Origin: Treponema sp.
GTDB lineage: Bacteria; Spirochaetota; Spirochaetia; Treponematales; Breznakiellaceae
Assembly (NCBI GenBank): GCA_009782495.1
Contig: WRIX01000007.1
Coordinates: forward strand, 1 to 47,193
Direction: 5' to 3'
Length of the DNA stretch: 47,193 nt
Of this stretch, positions 17,034 to 23,520 are shown piece by piece. The position numbers and the translations under genes are program-made. Position 1 is the first letter of the stretch. Each line of letters begins with the position of its first letter. The notes below the pieces were generated by a model. The model was not told where the DNA came from and did not search any database. It saw only the letters and a list, made by a program, of their open reading frames with translations.

Positions 17034-17544
17034 CGGACTGCCCTGACAGAATGTTCCGGAGTATCGCTGCCGTTTCTTCCGGCGACCGTGCTTTTGCCTC
17101 TATTTCTTTTAGTGCGCGGAACAACCCCGCCTTATACCCTTTTTCATAATCAAGTTTGAGCCGGGACACTGCCGCCAACGCCCGGGACACCCGGGCGACC
17201 GCAAGCACGACTTCGTTACTGGGCATGTCCCGGAAATCTTCTATCGCTTTTATTTCATCCAGCAGCTTGGTCATGGTCAGCTGTATCGCCGCTTCGCCGA
17301 TGTCTGTCCCAGGGCTGCCTTCGGTTGCCTTGACAATGGCCTGCGCACTTTGTAACGCCTCGTCAAAACGTTTCATGTCAAGTTTTTTCTTGCGAATTGC
17401 CCTGCCGACACCGGCCCGGGAAACCAAATACCCCTCGTCTTTTAAGACGTCCGTTATTTCGGCGGTCGTCATTTTGTCGTACTGGAACATCTTGTAGGCC
17501 CGATCGACAAGCCCTTTGAGTTCCAGGATACTTCTCCGGGGCAT
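17020..17544 (-). CDS. DUF3486 protein, probable terminase small subunit (Mu gp27-like)
   Basis: A 174-residue helical protein that resembles DUF3486, the Mu gp27 family. The MPRRSILELKGLV start is typical, followed by a helix-turn-helix region (MTTAEITDVLKDEGYLVSRA, about residues 25-45) suited to DNA recognition. It lies directly before the large terminase and overlaps the upstream gene as TAATG. The small-terminase role is inferred from context and family use. Confidence 0.83.
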   Translation of the reverse strand: MPRRSILELKGLVDRAYKMFQYDKMTTAEITDVLKDEGYLVSRAGVGRAIRKKKLDMKRFDEALQSAQAIVKATEGSPGTDIGEAAIQLTMTKLLDEIKAIEDFRDMPSNEVVLAVARVSRALAAVSRLKLDYEKGYKAGLFRALKEIEAKARSPEETAAILRNILSGQSDGSA

Positions 17545-17825
17545 TATTCCCGCCGCCTGTTTTTCACTTCATCCACGGATATCTTGATGTATTCGACATC
17601 CTTCCTAAGCCCTGTCATGACTTCAAGCAGTTCCCGTTCAATCCCGTCGACCTTGTCGTGCATCTTGGACAGTTCAGCGACGGTGTTCTTTAGCACATTT
17701 TCCAGGGTATTGATCCGTACATCGTGTTCCCCTTTCCACTGCCCTGCCTTGATTGCCGTTCCGATAACGCCGAGTAACGACGCAATAATGCCGACATCTT
17801 TTATGATCTCTACACTGTTGCTCAT
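17544..17825 (-). CDS. Small membrane-anchored coiled-coil phage protein
   Basis: A 93-residue protein with a hydrophobic N-terminal helix (GIIASLLGVIGTAIKAG, about residues 11-27) and a long charged coiled coil up to the Arg-rich end. It overlaps the preceding lysis gene by four bases (ATGA) and the DUF3486 gene by one, so it is firmly in the operon. It occupies the place of Mu gp25/gp26-type small proteins. I do not recognise a specific family; a role in lysis or packaging is possible. Confidence 0.7.
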   Translation of the reverse strand: MSNSVEIIKDVGIIASLLGVIGTAIKAGQWKGEHDVRINTLENVLKNTVAELSKMHDKVDGIERELLEVMTGLRKDVEYIKISVDEVKNRRRE

Positions 17826-18292
17826 TTTGCCAAACCCCTCCCTATTTCCACCGAAGCAAAGACCGCGGCGACACTAATCGCTACGTTCCTCCAGAGTTTT
17901 ACCTGTCGTTCAGAACGCTCCAAGCGTTTGTTCGATTCTTCGGCCTGCTTCTTCAATTCTGCCAGCTCGATCCTGAGCTTCGCCAAGTCTTCCTGTAAGG
18001 GCATCAAGGCCGCTTCCGACAGCCCCAAGTTCCGAGAGGCTTCCGCTAACGAGGCTTCGGCTCTGCTCAACTTCGCTTCGACTAACGCCAAGCGATTCCT
18101 CAAGGCTGTTGAGTCCTGTTCCGATACCGCCAGCAAGCTCCTGAGCGCGGCCGATTCCTGCCGTATCAATGCCGCCTCCTGCCGGAGACTTTCCAGCACG
18201 GAAAACGGAACTGACACCTCTTGCGGTAAAACAGCCGGCAAGAAAACCAACAAGAAAAACAACAGTAAACAATGCCGCTTTCCGTACCACAT
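17822..18292 (-). CDS. Putative inner-membrane spanin, Rz-like (outer frame of nested pair)
   Basis: A 156-residue protein with an N-terminal hydrophobic segment (about residues 8-22), a continuous heptad-rich coiled coil (about 35-130) and a short hydrophobic C-terminal stretch. It follows endolysin and holin, and its length is like lambda Rz (153). The ATG at 18292 lies after AAGGAGGGGTA. A second gene starts on the GTG two bases later and lies entirely inside it. The spanin role is inferred from cassette order and architecture, and fits a diderm host. Confidence 0.68.
   Translation of the reverse strand: MWYGKRHCLLLFFLLVFLPAVLPQEVSVPFSVLESLRQEAALIRQESAALRSLLAVSEQDSTALRNRLALVEAKLSRAEASLAEASRNLGLSEAALMPLQEDLAKLRIELAELKKQAEESNKRLERSERQVKLWRNVAISVAAVFASVEIGRGLAK
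17910..18290 (-). CDS. Putative outer-membrane spanin lipoprotein, Rz1-like (inner frame of nested pair)
   Basis: A 126-residue protein starting with GTG at 18290, nested within the 17822-18292 gene in another frame. It has a basic start, a hydrophobic stretch and a lipobox FLAGC with Cys near residue 20, then Gly/Ser-rich helix-forming repeats up to GRRIEQTLGAF. AAGGAGG is six bases upstream. This matches an o-spanin plan but is about twice the length of lambda Rz1. Caution: a T-rich stretch makes both frames hydrophobic at the N-terminus, so one frame could be a shadow. Confidence 0.5.
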   Translation of the reverse strand: MVRKAALFTVVFLVGFLAGCFTARGVSSVFRAGKSPAGGGIDTAGIGRAQELAGGIGTGLNSLEESLGVSRSEVEQSRSLVSGSLSELGAVGSGLDALTGRLGEAQDRAGRIEEAGRRIEQTLGAF

Positions 18293-18301
18293 TACCCCTC
18301 C

Positions 18302-18601
18302 TTACTCGCCGAAAACGGTTTTTAGTTTTTTAAGAATCGCCTCAAAGAAAAACACCGAAACGGCAAAGACGGCCAGCGCCCAGAACCCGTACTGTTCTGA
18401 CGGAAAAAAATTGCCCGAACGAAGCAGCCCAACCACAACGAACGACAAAGCAAACGGGATATACACCCGGTACCCCTTAAGCCGGTCTTTTTTGTCCAGC
18501 TTTTTAATAAGTTCGGTTAGGACGACGACAACGACTACCGCCAGTAACGCAAAGAACAGCGGCAGATTGTTCATAACCATAAACAGACCCGACATATCCA
18601 T
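18302..18601 (-). CDS. Putative holin, three membrane segments
   Basis: A 99-residue integral membrane protein with three hydrophobic segments (about residues 12-28, 46-60 and 72-90) and a lysine-rich C-terminus, the plan of a class I holin. I use the ATG at 18601, eight bases after AAAGGAG, rather than the GTG three codons upstream. It sits between endolysin and the nested spanin-like genes, and its TAA overlaps their ribosome site. Holin function is inferred. Confidence 0.7.
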   Translation of the reverse strand: MDMSGLFMVMNNLPLFFALLAVVVVVVLTELIKKLDKKDRLKGYRVYIPFALSFVVVGLLRSGNFFPSEQYGFWALAVFAVSVFFFEAILKKLKTVFGE

Positions 18602-18635
18602 ATAAAACACTCCTTTGGGAGATACTCCCCGTTAC

Positions 18636-19253
18636 TTATTCCCGGCCGATTTTGTCCAGGATATCCGCCTCTGCACGGCGGCGTACCATATACTGGCGGT
18701 GGTTCATGCTCCATCCGTCCAGTTCCCGCAAAAACCCGGCGGCTTTTTTATAATCACCCGTCTGCAGCGCTTTCCAGGCAAGCCCAAGGCTGGGAGACTC
18801 CGCCCTGAACGGTGTGCCGAACTGATAGTGGATCGAGACGGCTACCGCCTGTACCTGTTTCGGCGCATTCCCAAACGTGCCCCCAAACAACGCCGCTGCG
18901 GTATTGATGTATTTTGTTTTAACCGCTGCGTCCAGGATGTTGACTTCTGCGGGTGTGAGCTTTAAAGGAAGTTCAAAAAGCTTTTTCAGCGCCGCTTCTC
19001 TTTTTAAGCCAAGATACGGAACCAGTTTTGCTAACAGAGCCTGCGGGACACCCATTGCCAGAAGCCCGCTTTGCGTCTGCTGGCCAAGGTCTACGCCGGT
19101 GCCGATGGTTACGCCGGAAGCCCCGTAGACTACCTTGTTTTCCCAATTACCGATGCCCCGGTAGTTCCCGCCCTTGCACGGCACATAGCCTGTTTCAATG
19201 CCTTTGCCTTCAAAGCGTTCAAGGACCGCGCAGATATAGTCTTTGTGAATCAT
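18636..19253 (-). CDS. Endolysin, pesticin / T4-lysozyme-like glycosidase
   Basis: A 205-residue muramidase-like enzyme that resembles the pesticin C-terminal (T4 lysozyme fold) family. Catalytic region: an N-terminal Glu in LERFEGKG (E12 or E15), then GASGVTIGTGVDLG with T49/T52 and D55. There is no signal peptide, so it should need the adjacent holin. The ATG at 19253 follows GGAGG by six bases, and a proposed late promoter ends 18 bases upstream, which excludes an ATG nine codons earlier. Confidence 0.83.
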   Translation of the reverse strand: MIHKDYICAVLERFEGKGIETGYVPCKGGNYRGIGNWENKVVYGASGVTIGTGVDLGQQTQSGLLAMGVPQALLAKLVPYLGLKREAALKKLFELPLKLTPAEVNILDAAVKTKYINTAAALFGGTFGNAPKQVQAVAVSIHYQFGTPFRAESPSLGLAWKALQTGDYKKAAGFLRELDGWSMNHRQYMVRRRAEADILDKIGRE

Positions 19254-19270
19254 GGAATACCTCCAGAAGA

Positions 19271-19322
19271 AGTATCCCATAAAGAAAGAAGGAACCGGCT
19301 ACAGCAGGGGTTCCTGGTAACG
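19271..19322 (-). promoter_or_regulatory. Proposed activator-dependent late promoter, lysis unit
   Basis: Minus strand: CGTT-A-CCAGG, AACCCCTG, AGCCG, a 19-base gap, then an extended -10 TGG-GATACT at 19279-19271. The same elements in the same order and spacing precede the protease gene at 12381, with a two-base insertion in the dyad there. This would drive endolysin through MuF. Confidence 0.55.
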
Positions 19323-19371
19323 CTCTACTGCCGTTCCGTCATGGGATAATACCGGTATGGAGGATACTGTT

Positions 19372-19911
19372 ATGGACATATACCAAATCTTGGCGGCGGT
19401 TGTTAATGGCCTTTTTCTTGTTAGCATTCTTATTATACAGCAGGTTATGCTCAGCCGGAAAAGAAAAACCGAAGACGTGGCGGGCGCCATAATCCCACGC
19501 CGGGCAAAACTATACCGTAAACTGCTTTGTTCTATTTGTTGGACAGGCGTCCAATACGATTATGAAATAGGGACGGTCGATCTAAAGAAAAAAATCGTTT
19601 TCCTTCACGAGACCTGTAACCGGGCAATGTACGAACTCAGCCCTTTCGGTGGGGCAAACACGCTGTTGACAATTTCCAAGCTTTCTACCATCTGCGCAAA
19701 ACACCGGCATGGTATTGTAAACGCTACGGCGGAAGAACTTGAACAAAAATGGCAGGCGTTTAAGTATGAGTTCCAGTTTGATTTCATGACACTCGTTCCT
19801 GTGATGCGGACTGACTGCATGGGCGCGGCAATAGAAAAGCTCATTGTGGATTCTAAGAGCTTTTACCAAGTACAGTCGCTAATGTACCCGTGGCAACCAG
19901 AAAAAAAATAA
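19372..19911 (+). CDS. Single-TM accessory phage protein, unknown
   Basis: A 179-residue protein on the plus strand, against the direction of both neighbours. One N-terminal membrane segment (about residues 5-27) is followed by a basic stretch and a cytoplasmic domain with several Cys and His. I use the ATG at 19372, eight bases after GGAGG; an ATG five codons earlier would contain that site. No family is recognised. The isolated position between the lysis unit and the immunity region is typical of lysogen-expressed accessory genes, so a host-modifying or exclusion role is possible but unproven. Confidence 0.7.
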   Translation: MDIYQILAAVVNGLFLVSILIIQQVMLSRKRKTEDVAGAIIPRRAKLYRKLLCSICWTGVQYDYEIGTVDLKKKIVFLHETCNRAMYELSPFGGANTLLTISKLSTICAKHRHGIVNATAEELEQKWQAFKYEFQFDFMTLVPVMRTDCMGAAIEKLIVDSKSFYQVQSLMYPWQPEKK

Positions 19912-19954
19912 GAAAGCCGCGGCGCATCCAAGGCCTTCAATTTGTTATCTCTGC

Positions 19955-20524
19955 CTATACAGCAGACTTTAAGAGCTTATTGCGCTCGTGACGTAAGCGA
20001 AGTAATTCAACAGCAAATATTTCAGCCTCTTGCTCTTCTTGTCCTTTTAGATCAATGGAACCGTTCAGGCTGTCTGTGTTGATAAGTGCCTCTGTATGTA
20101 AAACAACATGCCCCAATTCATGAGCCATTACCTTCCGCAATTTTTCTACACCGCTTGGCTTAAATACACCTTTTTCATCCCTGGCATCAGTAGCGAGTTT
20201 TCGTGGCAGGGAAATTATTAATTTGTTATCGGCTTTTACAACTCTTCCAGCTTCAGGGTGCATATCAATATAGTCAACAAAAATACGATATTTCTTTACT
20301 GAAAGTGCCTTTATCTCCTCCATGACTTTTGCCACAGCGAGCGTATCCTTTTTCCGGTAGGCATCCTGAAGCTTTGTGTTCAGTTCTTTCATCTTTTCGC
20401 CGCCAGCTTTTTTAAAATCCTCTGCCAACAGCCTATCACAGGCAAAAACTGCATGAGTCAAATGATAATCAAGCGAAATATTATTTACATCGGAAGCTTT
20501 GGCTTTTATGTCTTTTTCTAGCAA
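19955..20524 (-). CDS. ImmA/IrrE-type metallopeptidase
   Basis: A 189-residue protein with the zinc peptidase signature HELGHVVLH (HELGH at about 135-139) and downstream acidic residues (GQEEQEAE, about 161-168) that could supply the third ligand. ImmA enzymes of mobile elements cut repressors to start excision or lytic growth. It is preceded on the same strand by a 79-residue gene rather than the usual HTH partner, and a separate S24 repressor lies about 1 kb away. It may act on that repressor or form a toxin-antitoxin-like pair with its neighbour. Confidence 0.82.
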   Translation of the reverse strand: MLEKDIKAKASDVNNISLDYHLTHAVFACDRLLAEDFKKAGGEKMKELNTKLQDAYRKKDTLAVAKVMEEIKALSVKKYRIFVDYIDMHPEAGRVVKADNKLIISLPRKLATDARDEKGVFKPSGVEKLRKVMAHELGHVVLHTEALINTDSLNGSIDLKGQEEQEAEIFAVELLRLRHERNKLLKSAV

Positions 20525-20530
20525 GAATAC

Positions 20531-20770
20531 TCACCGCCATTTTTGGTTGATTATTGCGGAAAGTACCGCCCGGTAATCGGCTTCTACGGCTTCGCCGTCA
20601 TCGCTGTCACCAGTGCGGGCAACAATAGACACATCAAACATGCCGTAGAGGTAAAAAAGCTTTTCGCGGGTTTCCCGACAGGAGGTAAATTCATCAATTA
20701 CCTTGTCAGCTTCTTCCCATGTATCAGACAATTCAATCATTGTCTTTATGGCATCTTTATCCATATCCAT
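20531..20770 (-). CDS. Small acidic partner of ImmA-type peptidase, unknown
   Basis: A 79-residue acidic, mostly helical protein six bases upstream of the ImmA-type gene, in one operon with it. I start it at the ATG at 20770, after GGAGG with seven bases between, because an upstream ATG would include that site. There is no visible HTH, so it is not a normal ImmR. I do not recognise the family. Confidence 0.7.
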   Translation of the reverse strand: MDMDKDAIKTMIELSDTWEEADKVIDEFTSCRETREKLFYLYGMFDVSIVARTGDSDDGEAVEADYRAVLSAIINQKWR

Positions 20771-21102
20771 TCTATTGCCTCCAAACAATAGCCAAGGGCC
20801 AAAATAGCCCTATTTTACCGTCAACAAATCACCAACAGGGTCAAACTTTGTCCTGTTTGTATATAAAAATAATACTGTATTATACCAAAACTTATGTATT
20901 TGCTCAAGTTTTTTATATATTTTTTATCGGAAATTTATACAATTTCATTATTTACCCTTTAAAAAGCGGGGAAATCACACAAAAAAGGATTAATTCATAA
21001 GTTTTTCCCTAAATTGATAATTCAGGCCAATTTATGTAAAAAGCGGCTCATTTTGACCCATCTCTATACCCACGGCATGTCCGGGGTAAACTCACTTGTC
21101 TC
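20771..21102. other. AT-rich intergenic region with immA operon promoter
   Basis: About 330 bases with no convincing gene. The left part is the leader of the peptidase operon and holds an inverted repeat AACAGG-N12-CCTGTT at 20834-20857 between promoter and gene, a candidate operator. The right part, next to the end of the secreted-protein gene, is AT-rich without clear structure. Confidence 0.6.
20879..20907 (-). promoter_or_regulatory. Sigma-70-type promoter of immA operon
   Basis: Minus strand: TTGAGC (20907-20902), a 17-base spacer, and a perfect TATAAT (20884-20879). Transcription should begin near 20872, giving a leader of about 100 bases before the ATG at 20770. Confidence 0.65.
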
Positions 21103-21552
21103 CTAACGGTTCTTGTAAAAATCTATCCATAGAGAAGTATTGCCATCGTCCGTATCTTGCGAAAGTTTAATAACTATCGACCCTGTGGCACTTGAAATCC
21201 GCCATTCTGCCTTGCGTTCTCTGTCTGAAAGAGAGTACAAGTTCCCAAGATTTTTCCTCATAGAGGAAACACATTCAAAAAAATCAACTTTGGCTCGAAA
21301 AGAATACGTAATAAAGAAATAGTCAGGTTCTTCTGAATACGCATAAAGGACATAGTATTCTGGGTGCCAAAAATCCTTACTGCTGGTTTTGCCTACAGTT
21401 TCCCTGTTTTTAGTATAGCCAGCCTTTATAAAAAGGGACTCAACTGTCTCCGGCGAATCTCCGGCTTTGATTCCGTATAGCGGAAATCCTTCCTGTGCAA
21501 AAAGCCCATAGGCGAGAAATACCAGAAGCGCAAACAATAGCGCTCTTCTCAT
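21103..21552 (-). CDS. Secreted protein in repressor operon, unknown
   Basis: A 149-residue protein with a clear signal peptide (MRRALLFALLVFLAYGLFAQ, cut likely after AQ) and a soluble mixed domain of unknown family. Its ATG overlaps the stop of the repressor gene (ATGA), so it should be made whenever the repressor is made, that is, in the lysogen. This is the pattern of lysogenic conversion genes: it could act in the periplasm or at the surface, for example against superinfection. No function is recognisable from sequence. Confidence 0.75.
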   Translation of the reverse strand: MRRALLFALLVFLAYGLFAQEGFPLYGIKAGDSPETVESLFIKAGYTKNRETVGKTSSKDFWHPEYYVLYAYSEEPDYFFITYSFRAKVDFFECVSSMRKNLGNLYSLSDRERKAEWRISSATGSIVIKLSQDTDDGNTSLWIDFYKNR

Positions 21553-22445
21553 ATTCCCCCTCTTCTCCCCGGCAATTGGATCACTGCAGCCCGGACCTTC
21601 CCCACAATGCGCAGGTTTTCATTTCGTGCCAGGTATCCCGGGTACATCTTGTTATCGCTGACCACCTGATAGCCGTCAGGGGTGTGCAACACCCGTTTTA
21701 CAAACGCCTCGTCGCTGGTCTTGATGACGTAAACCCCGTCGCCGTCCCAGCCGCCGCTGTCGCAGACCACCATGTCCCCATCGTGCAGGGTGGGGTCCAT
21801 GCTGTCGCCTCGCACAGGGAGCATGGCCAAGTCCGGGTAGTGACTCAGGTAGGCCGGAACCTCCAAATACCGGTATGGCCGGTCATCGTCCTGTAGTTCC
21901 GCCCCATGCCCGGCGGAAGCTTTTTGATCTTCCAAATAGGGAATAATGATTCCCTTCTTTAAACGCTCATCCCCGGGATAAATGAGGGGTATCCCCCCGG
22001 TCTTGCTTGTTCTTACCACGTCCGCTTTCAAGGTATCTTTCCCCGCTTCACTGGTGCTGCCCGGCGCCCCTCCCGCTTCGGGCGCACTTTCTATGATAGA
22101 CCCATTTTCACCATCTGCCAAGTCAACTTCTTGACTTTTTGCTGGTTGAGCGCCTTCCACTAAAGAGTCAGCTTCTTGACCTCTTGATGGTGAAGAAATC
22201 GGAGGATGATGTGTAATAATTGTTATTGATTTGTCGATTACAGTCATATCCCCTTGGCCGGTATAAAGCCACAGAATATTTAAACCAAGTCCGTATAAAC
22301 CTAAAAGAACATCCTCTGGCAGAGAAACATCCCCATTTTCGTATCTTGACCAGTTTCTAGGATGAATAGTAAGCCTTTCTGCCATTTGCTTCTGATTCAA
22401 TCCCAAATGTTGTCTAAAAATTATCAATCTCTCTGAAATTGACAT
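21549..22445 (-). CDS. Phage repressor, XRE HTH plus S24 peptidase (CI/LexA-like)
   Basis: The 298-residue lysogeny repressor. Residues about 5-60 form an XRE-type HTH (NQKQMAERLTIHPRNWSRYE). A long low-complexity linker follows (about 80-165), then an S24 self-cleavage domain with the Ser in RGDSMDPTL (S215) and the Lys in AFVKRV (K250). It can be expected to lose dimerisation by RecA-promoted self-cleavage after DNA damage. It diverges from the Ner-like gene across an operator-rich gap, as c and ner do in Mu. Confidence 0.9.
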   Translation of the reverse strand: MSISERLIIFRQHLGLNQKQMAERLTIHPRNWSRYENGDVSLPEDVLLGLYGLGLNILWLYTGQGDMTVIDKSITIITHHPPISSPSRGQEADSLVEGAQPAKSQEVDLADGENGSIIESAPEAGGAPGSTSEAGKDTLKADVVRTSKTGGIPLIYPGDERLKKGIIIPYLEDQKASAGHGAELQDDDRPYRYLEVPAYLSHYPDLAMLPVRGDSMDPTLHDGDMVVCDSGGWDGDGVYVIKTSDEAFVKRVLHTPDGYQVVSDNKMYPGYLARNENLRIVGKVRAAVIQLPGRRGGI

Positions 22446-22493
22446 TATTTTTCCTTTCCCGTAAATAATTTCTCATTTTTTGTCTTTTTTGTA

Positions 22494-22549
22494 TTGACAA
22501 ATCTCAAAATATGACCGAATATAATATCGACAAGTCATATTGGTGACTT
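22494..22549. promoter_or_regulatory. Early promoter and operator region
   Basis: TTGACA at 22494-22499 and TATAAT at 22520-22525 lie 20 bases apart, wider than ideal. An inverted pair AATATGAC (22508-22515) and GTCATATT (22534-22541) brackets the -10, and AAGTCA-N6-TGACTT (22532-22549) overlaps its right arm. The shared TGAC word suggests several binding sites for the S24 repressor and/or the Ner-like protein. Confidence 0.6.
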
Positions 22550-22562
22550 TAGAAAAGAAAAA

Positions 22563-22600
22563 GAGAACGGCGCCATTCCACCAAGAAGTTCGCCGTTCTC
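22563..22600 (+). promoter_or_regulatory. Leader hairpin before the early operon
   Basis: Perfect 10-base arms GAGAACGGCG (22563-22572) and CGCCGTTCTC (22591-22600) with an 18-base loop, between the early promoter and the Ner-like gene. No T run follows, so it is not a standard terminator; it may stabilise the message or serve antitermination or attenuation. Confidence 0.5.
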
Positions 22601-22627
22601 GCAAACACCCCAACAAGGAGGCTTATT

Positions 22628-23029
22628 TTGAGCTTACCATCTCTAAGGGCTGCGGGCAAGCCTAAACCGCCCATCCGTATTAGGCCAAATCGTCGTGAAG
22701 GTCTTAACATCCAGTATAAGTTAAAAGATTCTGGTTTTTCTCTACGCAGAGTCGCCAGAGGCTTAGGGATTGATTCTTCCTTGATCTCAATGGTTTTGTA
22801 TGGCTGCCGGCGTTCTATCCGAGTAGAAGCTGAAGTTGCTCGACTCTTAGGTAGAAGTAACTGGAACGAGGTAGTTCTGGAAGCCCGGGCAGCCACAACC
22901 GGAAAATCTGTAAAAACCCTTCAAAAAGAATACTCCGGCCGTTGGAAGGAACTTGGCGAAGCCACCATGGAACAACTAGGTAACGTCATGGAGTCCGATC
23001 GGGCCGTCAAGGCAAGGAGGGCAGGATGA
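22628..23029 (+). CDS. ner: Ner-like DNA-binding regulator
   Basis: A 133-residue protein opening the early operon. Residues about 25-80 resemble the Ner/Nlp fold of Mu-like phages (GFSLRRVARGLGIDSSLISM, then the helix around VEAEVARLLG and NWNEVV). In Mu, Ner dampens early transcription and blocks the repressor promoter. The start is TTG at 22628, six bases after AAGGAGG. A further 45 residues of charged C-terminus are longer than in Mu Ner. It diverges from the S24 repressor. Confidence 0.75.
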   Translation: MSLPSLRAAGKPKPPIRIRPNRREGLNIQYKLKDSGFSLRRVARGLGIDSSLISMVLYGCRRSIRVEAEVARLLGRSNWNEVVLEARAATTGKSVKTLQKEYSGRWKELGEATMEQLGNVMESDRAVKARRAG

Positions 23030-23258
23030 GAAGAAAAGATTTTTGTACCCAGGGTTATGGGACAAGAGCTCAAGGAATTTGTCCGTTTGATATTCCCGGA
23101 GCACCTTGCAGGGAATGTCAGGAATCAATTACCGCTTTCGGTGTGGTACAACAGGTTTCCGGTACAAATTGCATTGAAGGTGATCGCACACACCATAGGA
23201 AAAAAGATATCACAAAAAATCGAACTGCCGAAAGGGGGTGCAGGATGAGAAGAAAAGA
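23021..23258 (+). repeat. 19-base direct repeat of a translation start, in frame
   Basis: The 19-base word GCAGGATGAGAAGAAAAGA occurs at 23021-23039 and again at 23240-23258. The copies are 219 bases (73 codons) apart, so they stay in frame, and each holds an ATG behind a purine-rich ribosome site. This looks like a duplicated start region with a small ORF placed between the copies. Confidence 0.8.
23057..23248 (+). CDS. Small early protein of 63 residues, unknown
   Basis: A 63-residue ORF that ends with a TGA overlapping the ATG of the next gene, as its neighbours do. The codons read as a plausible folded protein (LIFPEHLAGNVRNQLPLS, then ALKVIAHTIGKKISQ). The ribosome site is poor. The overlapping frame from ATG 23026 has a better site and would fuse to the next gene, but its peptide looks less natural. 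I favour the 63-residue frame without certainty. Confidence 0.45.
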   Translation: MGQELKEFVRLIFPEHLAGNVRNQLPLSVWYNRFPVQIALKVIAHTIGKKISQKIELPKGGAG

Positions 23259-23520
23259 CTTCACATCCTTTCTTCGGGAACTGTACATCGCCCGCGAGAA
23301 ACTCAACATGCAAAAAGGCCAACGGAAAGACCCGGACGCAGCGGATTACACCAGATACACCTGGAACGATTTATGCAAGGAAATCGGTATTACCCGCCAA
23401 ACCGCCAATGATTGGCTTAGGAATTTTATACCGGCTGAACTTTCCGAAGACGGCAAGGATCATCTCATCGGAGCAGTTCCGAAAGAATGGAAAAATCCCA
23501 AAACAAGGAGGGCTGGATAA
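23245..23520 (+). CDS. HTH-like early protein, paralogue of a segment of the 26267 gene
   Basis: A 91-residue protein whose residues about 8-75 closely match residues about 47-112 of the 261-residue protein at 26267 (shared ELYIAR, QKGQR, DPDA, YTWND, RQTAN and FIPAELSE). The RQTAN region looks like a helix-turn-helix. A longer frame to ATG 23026 exists, but the ATG at 23245 has a GGGGG site and sits in a duplicated start. Role unknown, probably regulatory DNA binding. Confidence 0.7.
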   Translation: MRRKDFTSFLRELYIAREKLNMQKGQRKDPDAADYTRYTWNDLCKEIGITRQTANDWLRNFIPAELSEDGKDHLIGAVPKEWKNPKTRRAG

